DNA of 64,000 nt. Source: Chitinophagaceae bacterium. GTDB lineage: Bacteria; Bacteroidota; Bacteroidia; Chitinophagales; UBA10324. Position numbers and translations under genes: made by a program. Of this stretch, positions 45,443-55,020 are shown piece by piece. The DNA lies in the NCBI GenBank assembly GCA_016704325.1, contig JADJAG010000007.1, positions 186,001 to 250,000 of the forward strand, in the 5' to 3' direction. Below the pieces are notes generated by a model that made no database searches, was not told the DNA's origin, and saw nothing but the letters and a program-made list of their open reading frames with translations. Positions within the stretch are counted from its first letter, which is position 1; the number at the start of each line of letters is the position of its first letter.

Positions 45443-46319
45443 ATGATTGAACTGAATACGATTCAGGAAAAACCTATACGCATAAAAAAACCGGACTGGC
45501 TTCGGGTAAAAGCTCCCGACAGGTGAGAACTACCGCCATGTTCGCGGACTTGTAGACCATTACAAGTTGCATACTATTTGCGAGAGCGGTAACTGCCCGA
45601 ATATGGGCGAATGCTGGGGTGCAGGTACTGCCACCTTCATGATATTGGGCAACATATGCACACGTTCCTGCGGCTTCTGCGCTGTATATACAGGCATGCC
45701 TACTGAACTTGACTGGGATGAACCTAACAGGGTGGCAGCGGCCATTCAACTGATGGGTGTAAAGCATGCCGTTATCACTTCTGTAAACCGGGATGAACTT
45801 AAGGATGGCGGTGCTGCAATTTGGGCTGCAACCGTAAAGGCTGTTCGTGAATTGAATCCTGCAACTACTATGGAAACACTGATCCCTGATTTCAAAGGAA
45901 ATATGGAAAGTGTGGATATGATGATTGCTGTGAAACCGGAAGTGGTCTCGCACAATATGGAAACGATTCCGCGCCTCTACAGAAAGGTACGACCGCAGGC
46001 TAAGTATGAACGAAGCCTTGCCGTAATACGAAGGCTTAAAGAAGGAGGCATCAGAACCAAATCAGGTATTATGGCCGGCCTTGGAGAAACCAAAGAGGAA
46101 GTCTATCAGGTGATGGATGATTTAAGAGAAGCCGGATGTGATGTAATGACGATTGGTCAATACCTGCAGCCAACACGCAACCACCTGGAAGTGGCAGAGT
46201 GGGTTCACCCTGATATTTTCAAACATTATGAGGAAGTGGGTCTTTCCAAAGGCTTTAAATATATAGAAAGCGCACCATTGGTACGGTCCTCATATCATGC
46301 TGAAAAACATGTGAACTAA
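45443..46319 (+). CDS. lipA: Lipoyl synthase LipA, interrupted by a +1 frameshift
   Basis: LipA inserts two sulfurs into protein-bound octanoyl groups to make lipoate, using radical SAM chemistry. The 5' frame starts at ATG 45443 (MIELNTIQEKPIRIKKPDWL) and ends at a TGA (45524-45526). The remainder is in the +1 frame, which reads TGENYRHVRGLVDHYKLHTI from base 45519 and continues to 46319. One surplus base in CTCCCGAC at 45513-45520 explains the break; without it the protein would be about 291 residues and near-perfect. Auxiliary cluster cysteines CESGNCPNMGEC, radical SAM CTRSCGFC and the C-terminal RSSYHAE serine are all in the 3' frame. A TTG at 45567 opens the long remaining ORF but lacks the N-terminus. 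It is either a real lesion or a sequence error. Confidence 0.9.
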
Positions 46320-46559
46320 GTCAAAAGACTATGTGTTACGCGCATGATTTGCGTTTTACGTTTAATAATCAGTATAATTGTAAAAGATAGACTTTGAAAA
46401 CCGAAAGGGACTGTTTTCAAAAGAAAGCAAATGTGTAAGCATAAATTTGATAAGCAATCAGGATGTTTACGATAGCATGACACGAATAAATTGAATGATC
46501 GTTTTTCTTTGAATGAATCTTTTTTACTTTTAGCCAATCATAAATCCAAGAACCAAACC

Positions 46560-49235
46560 ATGAAACGTTTACTTCTTTTTACAGGATTAATCACAATAGC
46601 CTTCTTTTTGCTGTTGGCATTTATTAACCCATATGCTCCGGTTGCCAAATACGAGGAGAAGAATGAGCATGGTATTTCAGGTGCTATAGAATGGTGGATG
46701 TCAGTCAGGGTAAATGATCAGACAGGAGAGTTGGACCTGGCTTCCATGCATGAAGCGTATGATGCGGTGAATTCGATGAGTTCGAATAGGAGTATGGGCA
46801 TTCAATGGGAAGAAATGGGCCCGGACAATATCGGTGGCAGAACCCGCAGTATCCTGTTTGATAAAAATAACCAGGGAGTAATTTTTGCAGGTGCTGTATC
46901 CGGTGGATTGTGGAAGAGCACGAATAATGGACTTAGTTGGGGAAAGGTGAACGATCTCTTTGAATCATTAACCATTTCTACTATTGCACAAGCCTCAAAT
47001 GGAGATATCTACTTCGGAACCGGTGAAGCATTCTATAGTTTCGGATTAAATAATCCTACAGGGTTCAGCGCATTCGGATTCCCGGGAAGAGGAATATTCA
47101 AATCAACCGATGGTGGTAACACATTTACTCAACTAACGGCTACCATTCCTGCAACAGGTAATTCTACAACGGAAGATTGGGCCTATGTTAGCCGTTTGGC
47201 AACCAGCCCTACCGATGCCAACAAAATTTATGCTTCTACCAATAAAGGACTGCGTATTTCCAGCGATGGGGGAACAACCTGGACAAATGCCGTTGGCCCC
47301 ATACTGTCTTATTCATGGGATGTTAAAACGGGAAGTGATGGATATGTGCATGCGGTAGTTGGTAACAAATATTACCGTTCTACTACTCCTGATGGCAATA
47401 GCTTTGAGGTTCGGTCCGGACTAGGCGGATTTCCTAACAGCGGAATCGGCAGAATTGAACTGGAAGTGGCACCATCGAATGCCTCTTATGTGTATGCTAT
47501 CTGTATTAACAGTGCATCAGAAGATTTACAAGGGGTGTTCAAGTCAACTGATGGAGGAACAAACTGGACATTGATAGGCCCCGGAGGAAGTGCAAGTTTC
47601 AATCCTCCCGGTCAACAGGGTACCTACGATATTTGTGTTGGCGCATTGCCAACAGATCCGGACGTTATTTACTTCGGTGGTCAGCTAAGCATGTGGAAAT
47701 ATACCCCTACACTCGGATGGTTCAGTGTCAGCAACTGGCTGGGTGAGTTTTTTGATCCAGATATTTATATACATGCTGATATGCATGCGATTGAGTTTAA
47801 CCCTTTCAATCCAAGTGAAATGTATGTGGGCTGCGATGGAGGCCTGTTCAGGTCAGGAAATGCAGATGATATTTATCCGATTTTTTCAGATGTGAACCGC
47901 AATTTTAATGTAACACAGTTCTACTCAGTAGCAGCTGCTGCAACAGGGGAAGTAATTGGGGGCACACAGGATAATGGTACTAACTATATTGATTTTCTCG
48001 GTAACACCACTATGGCAGCTAAGGAGATTCAGGGAGGTGATGGTGGCTTCTGCGAAATTGGAAAAGTTAACCCGAACGCTTTTTTTGCGGGGCTTCCTGC
48101 AGGAACCGTAACAAGGTCGTCCAGCAAGGGAGGAGGATTTAATCTTTTTTATGATGACAGAATTGATGCAAGCGGAGACGGTGGAATTGATGAAGGAGCG
48201 GATTGGCTTACACCTTTTGCACTTTGGGAGCAACCTGATACCGGACGTGCATTTTATATATTGGGTGCCGGGGGAGTTGGCGGAAATTCAGGTCATATGT
48301 GGCTCACTACGGGTGCTATGAACTTTTCAGTAGACCCAGACTGGTTCCGGTTTCCACTTACAAGCGGCTGGGTAACCTGTGTAGCTTTTTCTAAAGATGG
48401 AGATCATGCATACGCCGGAACATCAAATGGCTTTTTATACCGTTATTCTAATTTGCTTGCTGTGGATGAAGCTGGTAAGTTTTCCTATCCTTCCATTTCT
48501 TCTACCGCTGCAGCCTGGAATGCAGTTGACAGTGGTATCGTGGTTTCATCGGTACAGGTAGCTCCCGGCAGATACCTTCGTTGGATTGCTGTAGATCCTA
48601 CAAATGCCAACAACGTTGTTGTTACTGCTGCCCGCTATGGTAATGATGAAAATATCTGGCGCTCTACCAATGCACTCGAATCAACTATGACTTTTACGGA
48701 TTTGACTGATAACTTACCTAAAATGCCCGTTTGGACTGCTGTGGTAGATATTGAGAATCCAAACAGAATCATCATCGGAACAGATTATGGCATTTATGCA
48801 AGAGATTTAGGTAACGCAGACGGCTGGACGGAAGAAAACGGCGGAATGGCAAGAGTGCCTGTCCTGGAAATCAAACAAGTGCCATATTACGGCAAACCTT
48901 ACCTTTATATCGGAACTTACGGACGCGGCATCTTCAGATCCGGAAGCCTGGTTGGTATTGATGAATCGGCATCGATTATAAATAACGCGATGTTATTTCC
49001 AAATCCGGTTCATGAACAAGCTAACCTTAGAATTGTGCTTGCCAAAGCGGGCCTTGTAGAGATAAATATTTATAGTCTTAAAGGCGACCTGGTTCTAAAG
49101 TTGGATGAGAAAAATTTGGCTGCAGGAGAAAGTAATATACTGATCAATACATCTAAATTAACTCCCGGAAGTTACCTGGTTAATGCAAAATCAGGCAGCT
49201 CCGTTTTCAATCAGAAAATGGTGGTTATAAAATAG
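46560..49235 (+). CDS. Secreted BNR/sortilin-like propeller protein, T9SS type A
   Basis: An 891-residue exported protein. It starts at ATG 46560 with a signal-anchor-like N-terminus (LLLFTGLITIAFFLLLAF); the frame extends upstream to 46491 but that part lacks signal features. The body is a VPS10/BNR-type beta-propeller with repeated Asp-box-like turns such as GGLWKSTNNGLSWGKV, GIFKSTDGGNTFTQL and GVFKSTDGGTNWTLI. A T9SS type A domain ends it (NAMLFPNPVHEQANLRI ... LTPGSYLVNAK). Possible glycan-binding or scaffold role; no catalytic residues are identified. The gene is followed by a strong terminator. Confidence 0.87.
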   Translation: MKRLLLFTGLITIAFFLLLAFINPYAPVAKYEEKNEHGISGAIEWWMSVRVNDQTGELDLASMHEAYDAVNSMSSNRSMGIQWEEMGPDNIGGRTRSILFDKNNQGVIFAGAVSGGLWKSTNNGLSWGKVNDLFESLTISTIAQASNGDIYFGTGEAFYSFGLNNPTGFSAFGFPGRGIFKSTDGGNTFTQLTATIPATGNSTTEDWAYVSRLATSPTDANKIYASTNKGLRISSDGGTTWTNAVGPILSYSWDVKTGSDGYVHAVVGNKYYRSTTPDGNSFEVRSGLGGFPNSGIGRIELEVAPSNASYVYAICINSASEDLQGVFKSTDGGTNWTLIGPGGSASFNPPGQQGTYDICVGALPTDPDVIYFGGQLSMWKYTPTLGWFSVSNWLGEFFDPDIYIHADMHAIEFNPFNPSEMYVGCDGGLFRSGNADDIYPIFSDVNRNFNVTQFYSVAAAATGEVIGGTQDNGTNYIDFLGNTTMAAKEIQGGDGGFCEIGKVNPNAFFAGLPAGTVTRSSSKGGGFNLFYDDRIDASGDGGIDEGADWLTPFALWEQPDTGRAFYILGAGGVGGNSGHMWLTTGAMNFSVDPDWFRFPLTSGWVTCVAFSKDGDHAYAGTSNGFLYRYSNLLAVDEAGKFSYPSISSTAAAWNAVDSGIVVSSVQVAPGRYLRWIAVDPTNANNVVVTAARYGNDENIWRSTNALESTMTFTDLTDNLPKMPVWTAVVDIENPNRIIIGTDYGIYARDLGNADGWTEENGGMARVPVLEIKQVPYYGKPYLYIGTYGRGIFRSGSLVGIDESASIINNAMLFPNPVHEQANLRIVLAKAGLVEINIYSLKGDLVLKLDEKNLAAGESNILINTSKLTPGSYLVNAKSGSSVFNQKMVVIK

Positions 49236-49262
49236 CAAGCGCCTGTAAGGCAGGTTATTGAA

Positions 49263-49308
49263 AACAGCATGTACAGAGATTATCAACTCTGTTCATGCTG
49301 TTTTTTTT
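49263..49308 (+). terminator. Strong Rho-independent terminator
   Basis: A 16-base arm (49263-49278) pairs with 49287-49302 with one mismatch across an 8-base loop, and a T-run follows. It lies 27 bp after the 46560 gene stop. The rest of the 306-bp gap to 49542 contains no gene I can support. Confidence 0.85.
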
Positions 49309-49541
49309 AGGCTTATGCTGGTCCATAGAAGTGCTTTTGTTACCTGATACTGTAGCACGGCACCTTATGCCTTATCATCAATCAATTGCTACAATGTAAG
49401 TTTTCGCTGAGTATACTATTTGCCCTTCGAACGCTTGTTTGGAAAAGCGCGTTTTTCACACTATGGATAAGTTCAGTTTTCTACCTGAAAATCATTGCAA
49501 TTTATTCGTACATTTCAAAAAAAATACCGGCCTGCCGGAAT

Positions 49542-51809
49542 ATGCACCGATCAATTTTACTTATTACTTTCATTTGTCTGGTCTTTTATCAGCGCAGCTT
49601 AAGCCAGTGCAATGGATTACCTGCTGATTGCCTGGGTGCGCAATCTTATACCGTAAGCCCGCTTCCTGTCAATGGATTTTATGATGCCAGTACCGTGGTT
49701 ACCTATTGTTACAGTATTCAGAATTATAATCAATGCAATTCAAACTGGTTTCATACGCTTGACCTGAATTTTGGCCCCGGTTGGGATTTGTCAACACTTA
49801 CACCGATCAGTGTGCCTAATGGATGCGATGGCATGGGTAACTGGGATTATTATAATTCCGTAACTTCTGTTTCTACCTTTCAATCATATGGACCCTGCTT
49901 CTCATACGATACGCCTTCCGGATTTGCGGGTAATGTGTTAGATGGCAATCCGGGTAATAACTTTGGTGATAACTGCACAGTTTACACCTGGACCTTCTGC
50001 TTTTCTATTATGGTAAGCGCATCTTCTTACGGACAAAGTCTTTCGGTGGATGCAACAGCCATTGGCGATGGATCGGCAGGTTCCTGGACCTCAAACACCT
50101 GCCCTGGTGCTCCCTTTAATATTAGCAATGCTTATTCGCAGGCCTGTTTTTTGTCTGCCGCCAATGCAATCGTGCAGCCAACTTGCCTTGATAACGATGG
50201 TGCTATTGCATTGACCGTTACCGGAAATATCGGGCCGGCCTCTTTTCTGTGGTCACCCGGCGGACAAACCACATCCGGCATAAGCGGGGTTGGTGCAGGA
50301 ACCTACACGGTTACGATCAGCGATACGGCAGGTTGTGAAGCAACCTATAGTTTTGAACTGGACTTCGACAACCCGGTTACCGTTACCCATTCACAATCCG
50401 ATGCCGTATGTTTCGGATACTGTGATGGCATTGCTGAAGTATTTCCGGCCGGTGGTGCTGCACCTTACAGTATCAGTTGGCAACAAACCGGCGGAACTGC
50501 TGCCTTTGATAGTGCATTATGCGCCGGCTCGTATTATGTTACGGTACAGGATGCCAACTATTGTACACGTATCGATACCATTGTGATCGGCGAGCCTGAT
50601 GAGATTCTGATTGCTACAACTTTACAAAATGTTTCCTGCTTTGGCGGGTATGATGGATGGGCCTCGGCCAATGCTACCGGCGGAGCAGGTGTGTATTTTT
50701 TCAACTGGCAGCCTGGCGGACAAAACAGTGATACTGCCAAACAGCTCGTAGCCGGATCGTATACTGTAACCGCAATGGATATTAAAGGTTGTCTTGCCGA
50801 CACCACGGTTGTAATCTCCAGTCCACCGCAAATAATTATTACACCGGCTATCACTCCTGCCACCTGCTTCGGATTTAGTGATGGTGCTATAGCAACAGGT
50901 GTTACGCAAGGAGTTGCACCATACCAATATTTCTGGGTGGAAGCCAACCAGGTTACTTCAGGCATTAACAATTTAATTGCAGGTGCCTATTCTGTAATTG
51001 TTACTGATGACTCCGGATGCCAGGAAGTGGATACTTTTTATGTTTTACAACCTGATTCCCTGGTCGGTGAATTGATGATAAAGTCCCCAAGCTGTCCATC
51101 GGCATCTGACGGCAGTATTGCCGCTTATGTTTCAGGAGGATCTATACCTTATTACTACGAATGGAATGGCAATGCACTGTTGAATACACCTTCACTTGAT
51201 CAGTTAACCTCCAGTTATTACAACGTGCAGGTTACTGATGCCAACGGCTGTTTCATCAACCTGGCTGAAAATGTATACGCACTTGCCGATTTGGTTATTC
51301 AAACAGGACTTGATGTATCTATTGAGCTTGGGCAAAGCACTATTTTGAATGCACAAGTGGATAGGTTTGGAGACTTCAGCTTTGTTTGGAAACCTGCCTA
51401 TAATCTGACCGATAGTTTTTCCTGGACAACAGTAGCATTCCCCTTTCATACTACTACATACACTGTTGAAGTAACCGATATTGCATCGGCATGTAAAGGA
51501 GCAGATAGCATAACGGTAATCATACTGCCAACCAGTTATGTTTTGGTTCCTAGTGCATTTTCTCCGAATAATGATGGGCTGAATGACGTCTTATTCCCGG
51601 TTTTAGGAGACCTGGCAGTATTGGAGTCCTTCAAAATTTTCAACCGATGGGGCCAGGTTGTCTTTGCCAGTAGTACAGAAGGATGGGATGGCAACTTTGA
51701 GGGCAAACCGGAAGAAATGGCAACGTATGTGTATGATGTGCATTATCGCATAGAAGGCCGCGCAGACCAAACCTATTCCCATTCAGGAAGCGTGGTACTG
51801 ATCCGATAA
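49542..51809 (+). CDS. SprB-repeat protein with T9SS type B sorting domain
   Basis: A 755-residue exported protein. ATG 49542 opens the signal peptide MHRSILLITFICLVFYQRSL; the frame runs on to 49386, but that extension is not a leader. After a Cys-rich N-terminal domain (about 22-205) come five SprB-like repeats, each starting with a Cys and ending near GTY/GSY (for example VSCFGGYDGWASANATGG and ATCFGFSDGAIATGVTQG). A gliding-motility-associated domain (PSAFSPNNDGLNDVLFPV ... SGSVVLIR) closes it. The ending xGxVxLIR is shared with the two tandem paralogues at 33-38 kb. Likely surface adhesin or motility-associated. Confidence 0.88.
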   Translation: MHRSILLITFICLVFYQRSLSQCNGLPADCLGAQSYTVSPLPVNGFYDASTVVTYCYSIQNYNQCNSNWFHTLDLNFGPGWDLSTLTPISVPNGCDGMGNWDYYNSVTSVSTFQSYGPCFSYDTPSGFAGNVLDGNPGNNFGDNCTVYTWTFCFSIMVSASSYGQSLSVDATAIGDGSAGSWTSNTCPGAPFNISNAYSQACFLSAANAIVQPTCLDNDGAIALTVTGNIGPASFLWSPGGQTTSGISGVGAGTYTVTISDTAGCEATYSFELDFDNPVTVTHSQSDAVCFGYCDGIAEVFPAGGAAPYSISWQQTGGTAAFDSALCAGSYYVTVQDANYCTRIDTIVIGEPDEILIATTLQNVSCFGGYDGWASANATGGAGVYFFNWQPGGQNSDTAKQLVAGSYTVTAMDIKGCLADTTVVISSPPQIIITPAITPATCFGFSDGAIATGVTQGVAPYQYFWVEANQVTSGINNLIAGAYSVIVTDDSGCQEVDTFYVLQPDSLVGELMIKSPSCPSASDGSIAAYVSGGSIPYYYEWNGNALLNTPSLDQLTSSYYNVQVTDANGCFINLAENVYALADLVIQTGLDVSIELGQSTILNAQVDRFGDFSFVWKPAYNLTDSFSWTTVAFPFHTTTYTVEVTDIASACKGADSITVIILPTSYVLVPSAFSPNNDGLNDVLFPVLGDLAVLESFKIFNRWGQVVFASSTEGWDGNFEGKPEEMATYVYDVHYRIEGRADQTYSHSGSVVLIR

Positions 51810-51817
51810 GGAATTGG

Positions 51818-52600
51818 CTATTTCAAAAACTTCGTTCTCTTTCTTATTGCGTAGATCACCCATTGTGGTGTAATCAGCGAAAAGAATAATAGTAGCCTGG
51901 TTACTAAACCCGGAATCACTACTGCTTTATTTCTAAACAATCCTTCCACGCCCAATTTTGCTACTTTTTCTGCAGACATCATGATACCCAGTTTTTTTCC
52001 GAGGTCTACATTGATCACATGCGGGTCATAGAGATTAGTAGCAGTCGCACCGGGGCAGAGACAGGTCACCCATACATCATAATATCTTAACTCCGTTCGA
52101 AGGCTTCGCGTAAAACTGCTGATATACGCTTTAGTTGCTCCATAGTAGGCAATGCCCGGAAAGGCTTTATAAGCAGCAATGGATGAATTATTCAGAATGA
52201 AACCCTTTCTGCGCTTTTTCATCTCATTGCCAAACAAGGTGCAAAGCAATGAAGTGGTTAATACGTGTAATTGAATTTTCTGTTTTGCTTGATAAATATC
52301 AACGGATGTGACTTCACCAAAGAAGAAAAATCCTGCATTATTTACCAATACCTCCACTTCAATTGTCTCCTGCTGACAATAATTGAACACTTCCTGCGCA
52401 GCATGGTGATAAGACAGGTCCAAATAAAGTGTGGCCACTTTAACTTGGTAATTCATTTCAAATTCAGTCTTAAGCAGAAGCAACTTTTCTGCTTCATTGC
52501 TCACCAGCAGCAGGGAATAACCACGTAAGGCTAATAATCTGGCTATTTCAAGGCCTATACCGGAAGAACTACCTGTAACCAAGGCATAAGTATCATTCAT
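51818..52600 (-). CDS. Short-chain dehydrogenase/reductase
   Basis: A 260-residue classical SDR. Cofactor loop TGSSSGIG (9-16), NNAG (87-90), a catalytic Ser near 139-140 and YGATK with Tyr153/Lys157 are all present. The ORF reaches back to a GTG at 52615, but ATG 52600, one base after the OYE stop (TAAG-ATG), is the more natural, coupled start. Substrate unknown; it is a hydroxyl/keto oxidoreductase, presumably NAD(P)-dependent. The C-terminal stretch with FFSLITPQWVIYAIRKR looks partly hydrophobic, as in some membrane-associated SDRs. Confidence 0.88.
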   Translation of the reverse strand: MNDTYALVTGSSSGIGLEIARLLALRGYSLLLVSNEAEKLLLLKTEFEMNYQVKVATLYLDLSYHHAAQEVFNYCQQETIEVEVLVNNAGFFFFGEVTSVDIYQAKQKIQLHVLTTSLLCTLFGNEMKKRRKGFILNNSSIAAYKAFPGIAYYGATKAYISSFTRSLRTELRYYDVWVTCLCPGATATNLYDPHVINVDLGKKLGIMMSAEKVAKLGVEGLFRNKAVVIPGLVTRLLLFFSLITPQWVIYAIRKRTKFLK

Positions 52601-52601
52601 C

Positions 52602-53858
52602 TTATATCGCTGCACTTTTTGCTTTTAAAGCCGGATGTCCATTCATTTGCATGGCTGCTATTTTTTCCTGCAATGCAGCCGGTAAGTTTTTTTCGTTGAG
52701 ATGACATGCTATTTGCCCACTGTACATTTTGGCTACACAATAATTGCAAATAGTGCATTCAGACCTGTTGATGGTTTCATTTCGCAAATCATTGATGAAA
52801 TTTGTATTGTGTATCAAGGCCCTGGCCATTGCAATGAATTGAAAACCTTCCTCCATGGCTTTGTTGATGGTTTCGATACTATTCATACCGCCAACCAGCA
52901 CTACCGGTATGCTCAGTGAATTTTGAATAGACTTCGCTGCTTCCATAAAAAAACCTTCATGGAATGGAATAGCAGGTATTAAGGATTCACCAAACCAGCT
53001 GACAAACATTTTCTTCCATGCCTCCTTAATAAAATAAGCCATAATATCCACCGGCATTTTTCCACGCATCACATACATAGGTGCACGACTCACAAAACCT
53101 CCACTCACTACAACAGCATCAGCGCCACAAGCTGCTATTTCTTTTGCAGTCAATATTCCTTCTTCCCGGGTAATGCCACCCTCAAAGCCATCCCAGCAAT
53201 TCATTTTCACCAGCAAGGCCATTTTCTCCGGCATGGCTTCACGCACGGATTGAAGTATTTCTGTCATCAACCTTTTTCGATTTTCAAATTTCCCTCCGTA
53301 TAAATCTTTTCGCTTGTTGGTATAGGGGGATAGAAACTGACTGATGAGATAACCATGTCCTGCATGAATTTCGACTGCATCGAAACCGCTTTCGGCAGCT
53401 AATAGAACCGCTTGAACAAAATCTTTTTTCAATGATTCAATATCATGAGTTACCATGCTTCGCGGGAAAGTGGGGCCGTACCAATTGATTCCCCCACTGG
53501 CAGCAACCGGTCGTATTCCTGTTACTGTACGATTTGCCATGTTGCCGCCATGTCCCAGCTGAATGGATACAGCAGCACCTTCCTTATGTACAGCAGCAGT
53601 AAGTTTCTGTAATGATGCTTTTATTTCTTTCCGCATGTACAATTGGTGTGGAAACGACAAGCCGCCCTTGTTCACTGAAGCATAAGCGATAGTAGTCATT
53701 CCCACGCCTCCTTGTGCAAGAGCGGTGTGGTAACTGATCAATGCGTCGCTCACCTCATGACCGGGAGTCATGCCTTCAAAAGCTGCAGCTCTTATACTGC
53801 GGTTCCGGAGTTGAAGCGGACCAAGTTTAGCCGGTGTGAAAAACAAGGAGTTGTTCAT
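52602..53858 (-). CDS. NADH:flavin oxidoreductase, Old Yellow Enzyme family
   Basis: A 418-residue FMN-dependent TIM-barrel enzyme of the Old Yellow Enzyme/2,4-dienoyl-CoA reductase family. Typical stretches are IQLGHGGNMA, AVEIHAGHGYLISQFLSPYTN, DLYGGKFENRKRL and VLVGGMNS. The C-terminus holds a Cys cluster C368-x2-C371-x2-C374-x10-C385 that resembles the 4Fe-4S site of dienoyl-CoA reductases, but the C-terminal NAD(P)-binding domain of those enzymes is missing. It is translationally coupled to an SDR downstream. It reduces an activated C=C bond of an unknown substrate. Confidence 0.85.
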   Translation of the reverse strand: MNNSLFFTPAKLGPLQLRNRSIRAAAFEGMTPGHEVSDALISYHTALAQGGVGMTTIAYASVNKGGLSFPHQLYMRKEIKASLQKLTAAVHKEGAAVSIQLGHGGNMANRTVTGIRPVAASGGINWYGPTFPRSMVTHDIESLKKDFVQAVLLAAESGFDAVEIHAGHGYLISQFLSPYTNKRKDLYGGKFENRKRLMTEILQSVREAMPEKMALLVKMNCWDGFEGGITREEGILTAKEIAACGADAVVVSGGFVSRAPMYVMRGKMPVDIMAYFIKEAWKKMFVSWFGESLIPAIPFHEGFFMEAAKSIQNSLSIPVVLVGGMNSIETINKAMEEGFQFIAMARALIHNTNFINDLRNETINRSECTICNYCVAKMYSGQIACHLNEKNLPAALQEKIAAMQMNGHPALKAKSAAI

Positions 53859-53913
53859 GTAATTGATGGAACCATGAAAAGAAGTGTTAAAGCTGTTCCT
53901 GTAAAGTGTATTT

Positions 53914-53921
53914 CAAATGTA
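53914..53921 (-). promoter_or_regulatory. Candidate -7 element for the OYE-SDR operon (TACATTTG)
   Basis: An exact TAnnTTTG match on the minus strand, 55 bp before ATG 53858. No TTTG lies at the expected -33 spacing. Confidence 0.45.
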
Positions 53922-54044
53922 GATAAAACAAAATGCCAGGTGAAAGTAACTGCTGCGTAATGCAAAAAGGAAAATTAGCCTGATAAAATTTTATAATTGT
54001 CCCAGGCAGATCAGGGTTCCGGTTTTCGAAGTGCTTACTGAATT

Positions 54045-54557
54045 TTAGCTTAAATAGACTGCCTCTTCCATGCCGGTACCGATTTCAACAGTAATATGCT
54101 CCTGCATATTGGTAGAAAGAGAAAGACCTACGAAGTCAGGACTTACCGGGTAAATTTTATGTTGCCGGTCAATCAACACCGCAATCTGAATTCTTTTAGG
54201 CGCAAAATCAAGAAATGGCTTCATCGCATAGAGCAGGGTCTTTCCTGTATTCGCTACATCGTCGCATACAATCACCACTTTGTTATTAACGGACGATGGA
54301 TCAATACCCATCAGTATCTCTGAAACAACAGGATTATGTTTCTGCAACTGAAGGTCTGTGAGAATTATAGAAAAGTTGGCTGTCTGTCTGAGATATGATT
54401 CAAGACGCTGGGCAAATACAAATCCTTTTTGCCGGATTCCGGCCAGGATTATTTCCTGCTCCCCATCATTCTGCTCTAATATCTCATAACTGATGCGCTC
54501 TATCTTTCTGTTAATATCATCCTGATCAAGGATTAGTGATCTTTTTATTGCGTCCAT
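54045..54557 (-). CDS. PyrR-like phosphoribosyltransferase
   Basis: A 170-residue type I phosphoribosyltransferase resembling PyrR/UPRT. The PRPP-binding loop reads VVIVCDDVANTGKTLLYA (about 93-110), with IILAGIRQKGFVFAQRL (about 36-52) and AVLIDRQHK near the flexible loop. In Firmicutes PyrR binds pyr mRNA. No pyrimidine genes are nearby, so a regulatory role is not supported here, and the family call is limited to a phosphoribosyltransferase. Single ATG at 54557. Confidence 0.82.
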   Translation of the reverse strand: MDAIKRSLILDQDDINRKIERISYEILEQNDGEQEIILAGIRQKGFVFAQRLESYLRQTANFSIILTDLQLQKHNPVVSEILMGIDPSSVNNKVVIVCDDVANTGKTLLYAMKPFLDFAPKRIQIAVLIDRQHKIYPVSPDFVGLSLSTNMQEHITVEIGTGMEEAVYLS

Positions 54558-55020
54558 ATCTTGTTATTGAATCGTTTTGAAAAGTTGCCTTTGTCTACCC
54601 GTAATTTTTATTAATGGTTTGAACCACTTTCTGAATTATTCACGAAGAAGCGGCAAGAGCATTTTATCTGTCCATCGTGCTTATGATTGAAGGTAAAAGT
54701 ACAAACCTGCTTCAAGATGAAGCAAACCGGATCTGATTAATTTTCGAACAATTAGCTGCATTAAGTGTATCCGTTCTTTGTTAATGTGCAGAATCTGTGA
54801 ATCATGAATAGTAAGCAGCTCAGCTCGCCTTTTTATTGCTATCACAAAGTGAAGGAGTATCCTTGTGGATCAATATGGTAAAAAAAACAAGAAGCATAAA
54901 ATAGCAGGAGATTGAAAATGAGTTGTATTTTTCGCAGGATAACCACCACGCTGACCTTTAACAAAGGCTGAGCGCAGTAACGATTGGGCAGATGTTCCCT
55001 GCGATTACGTACACCCAAAT
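54558..55020. other. Gap without recognised gene
   Basis: A 463-bp divergent intergenic stretch between the phosphoribosyltransferase and the Fe-S oxidoreductase. It is AT-rich with no open frame, repeat array or strong hairpin that I can support, and no exact TAnnTTTG element for either neighbour. Confidence 0.6.

Noticed and set aside
49386..49541. N-terminal extension of the 49542 gene
   Set aside because: The extension ends where a good signal peptide begins, so the internal ATG is preferred. The same reasoning moves starts to 15838 and 46560.
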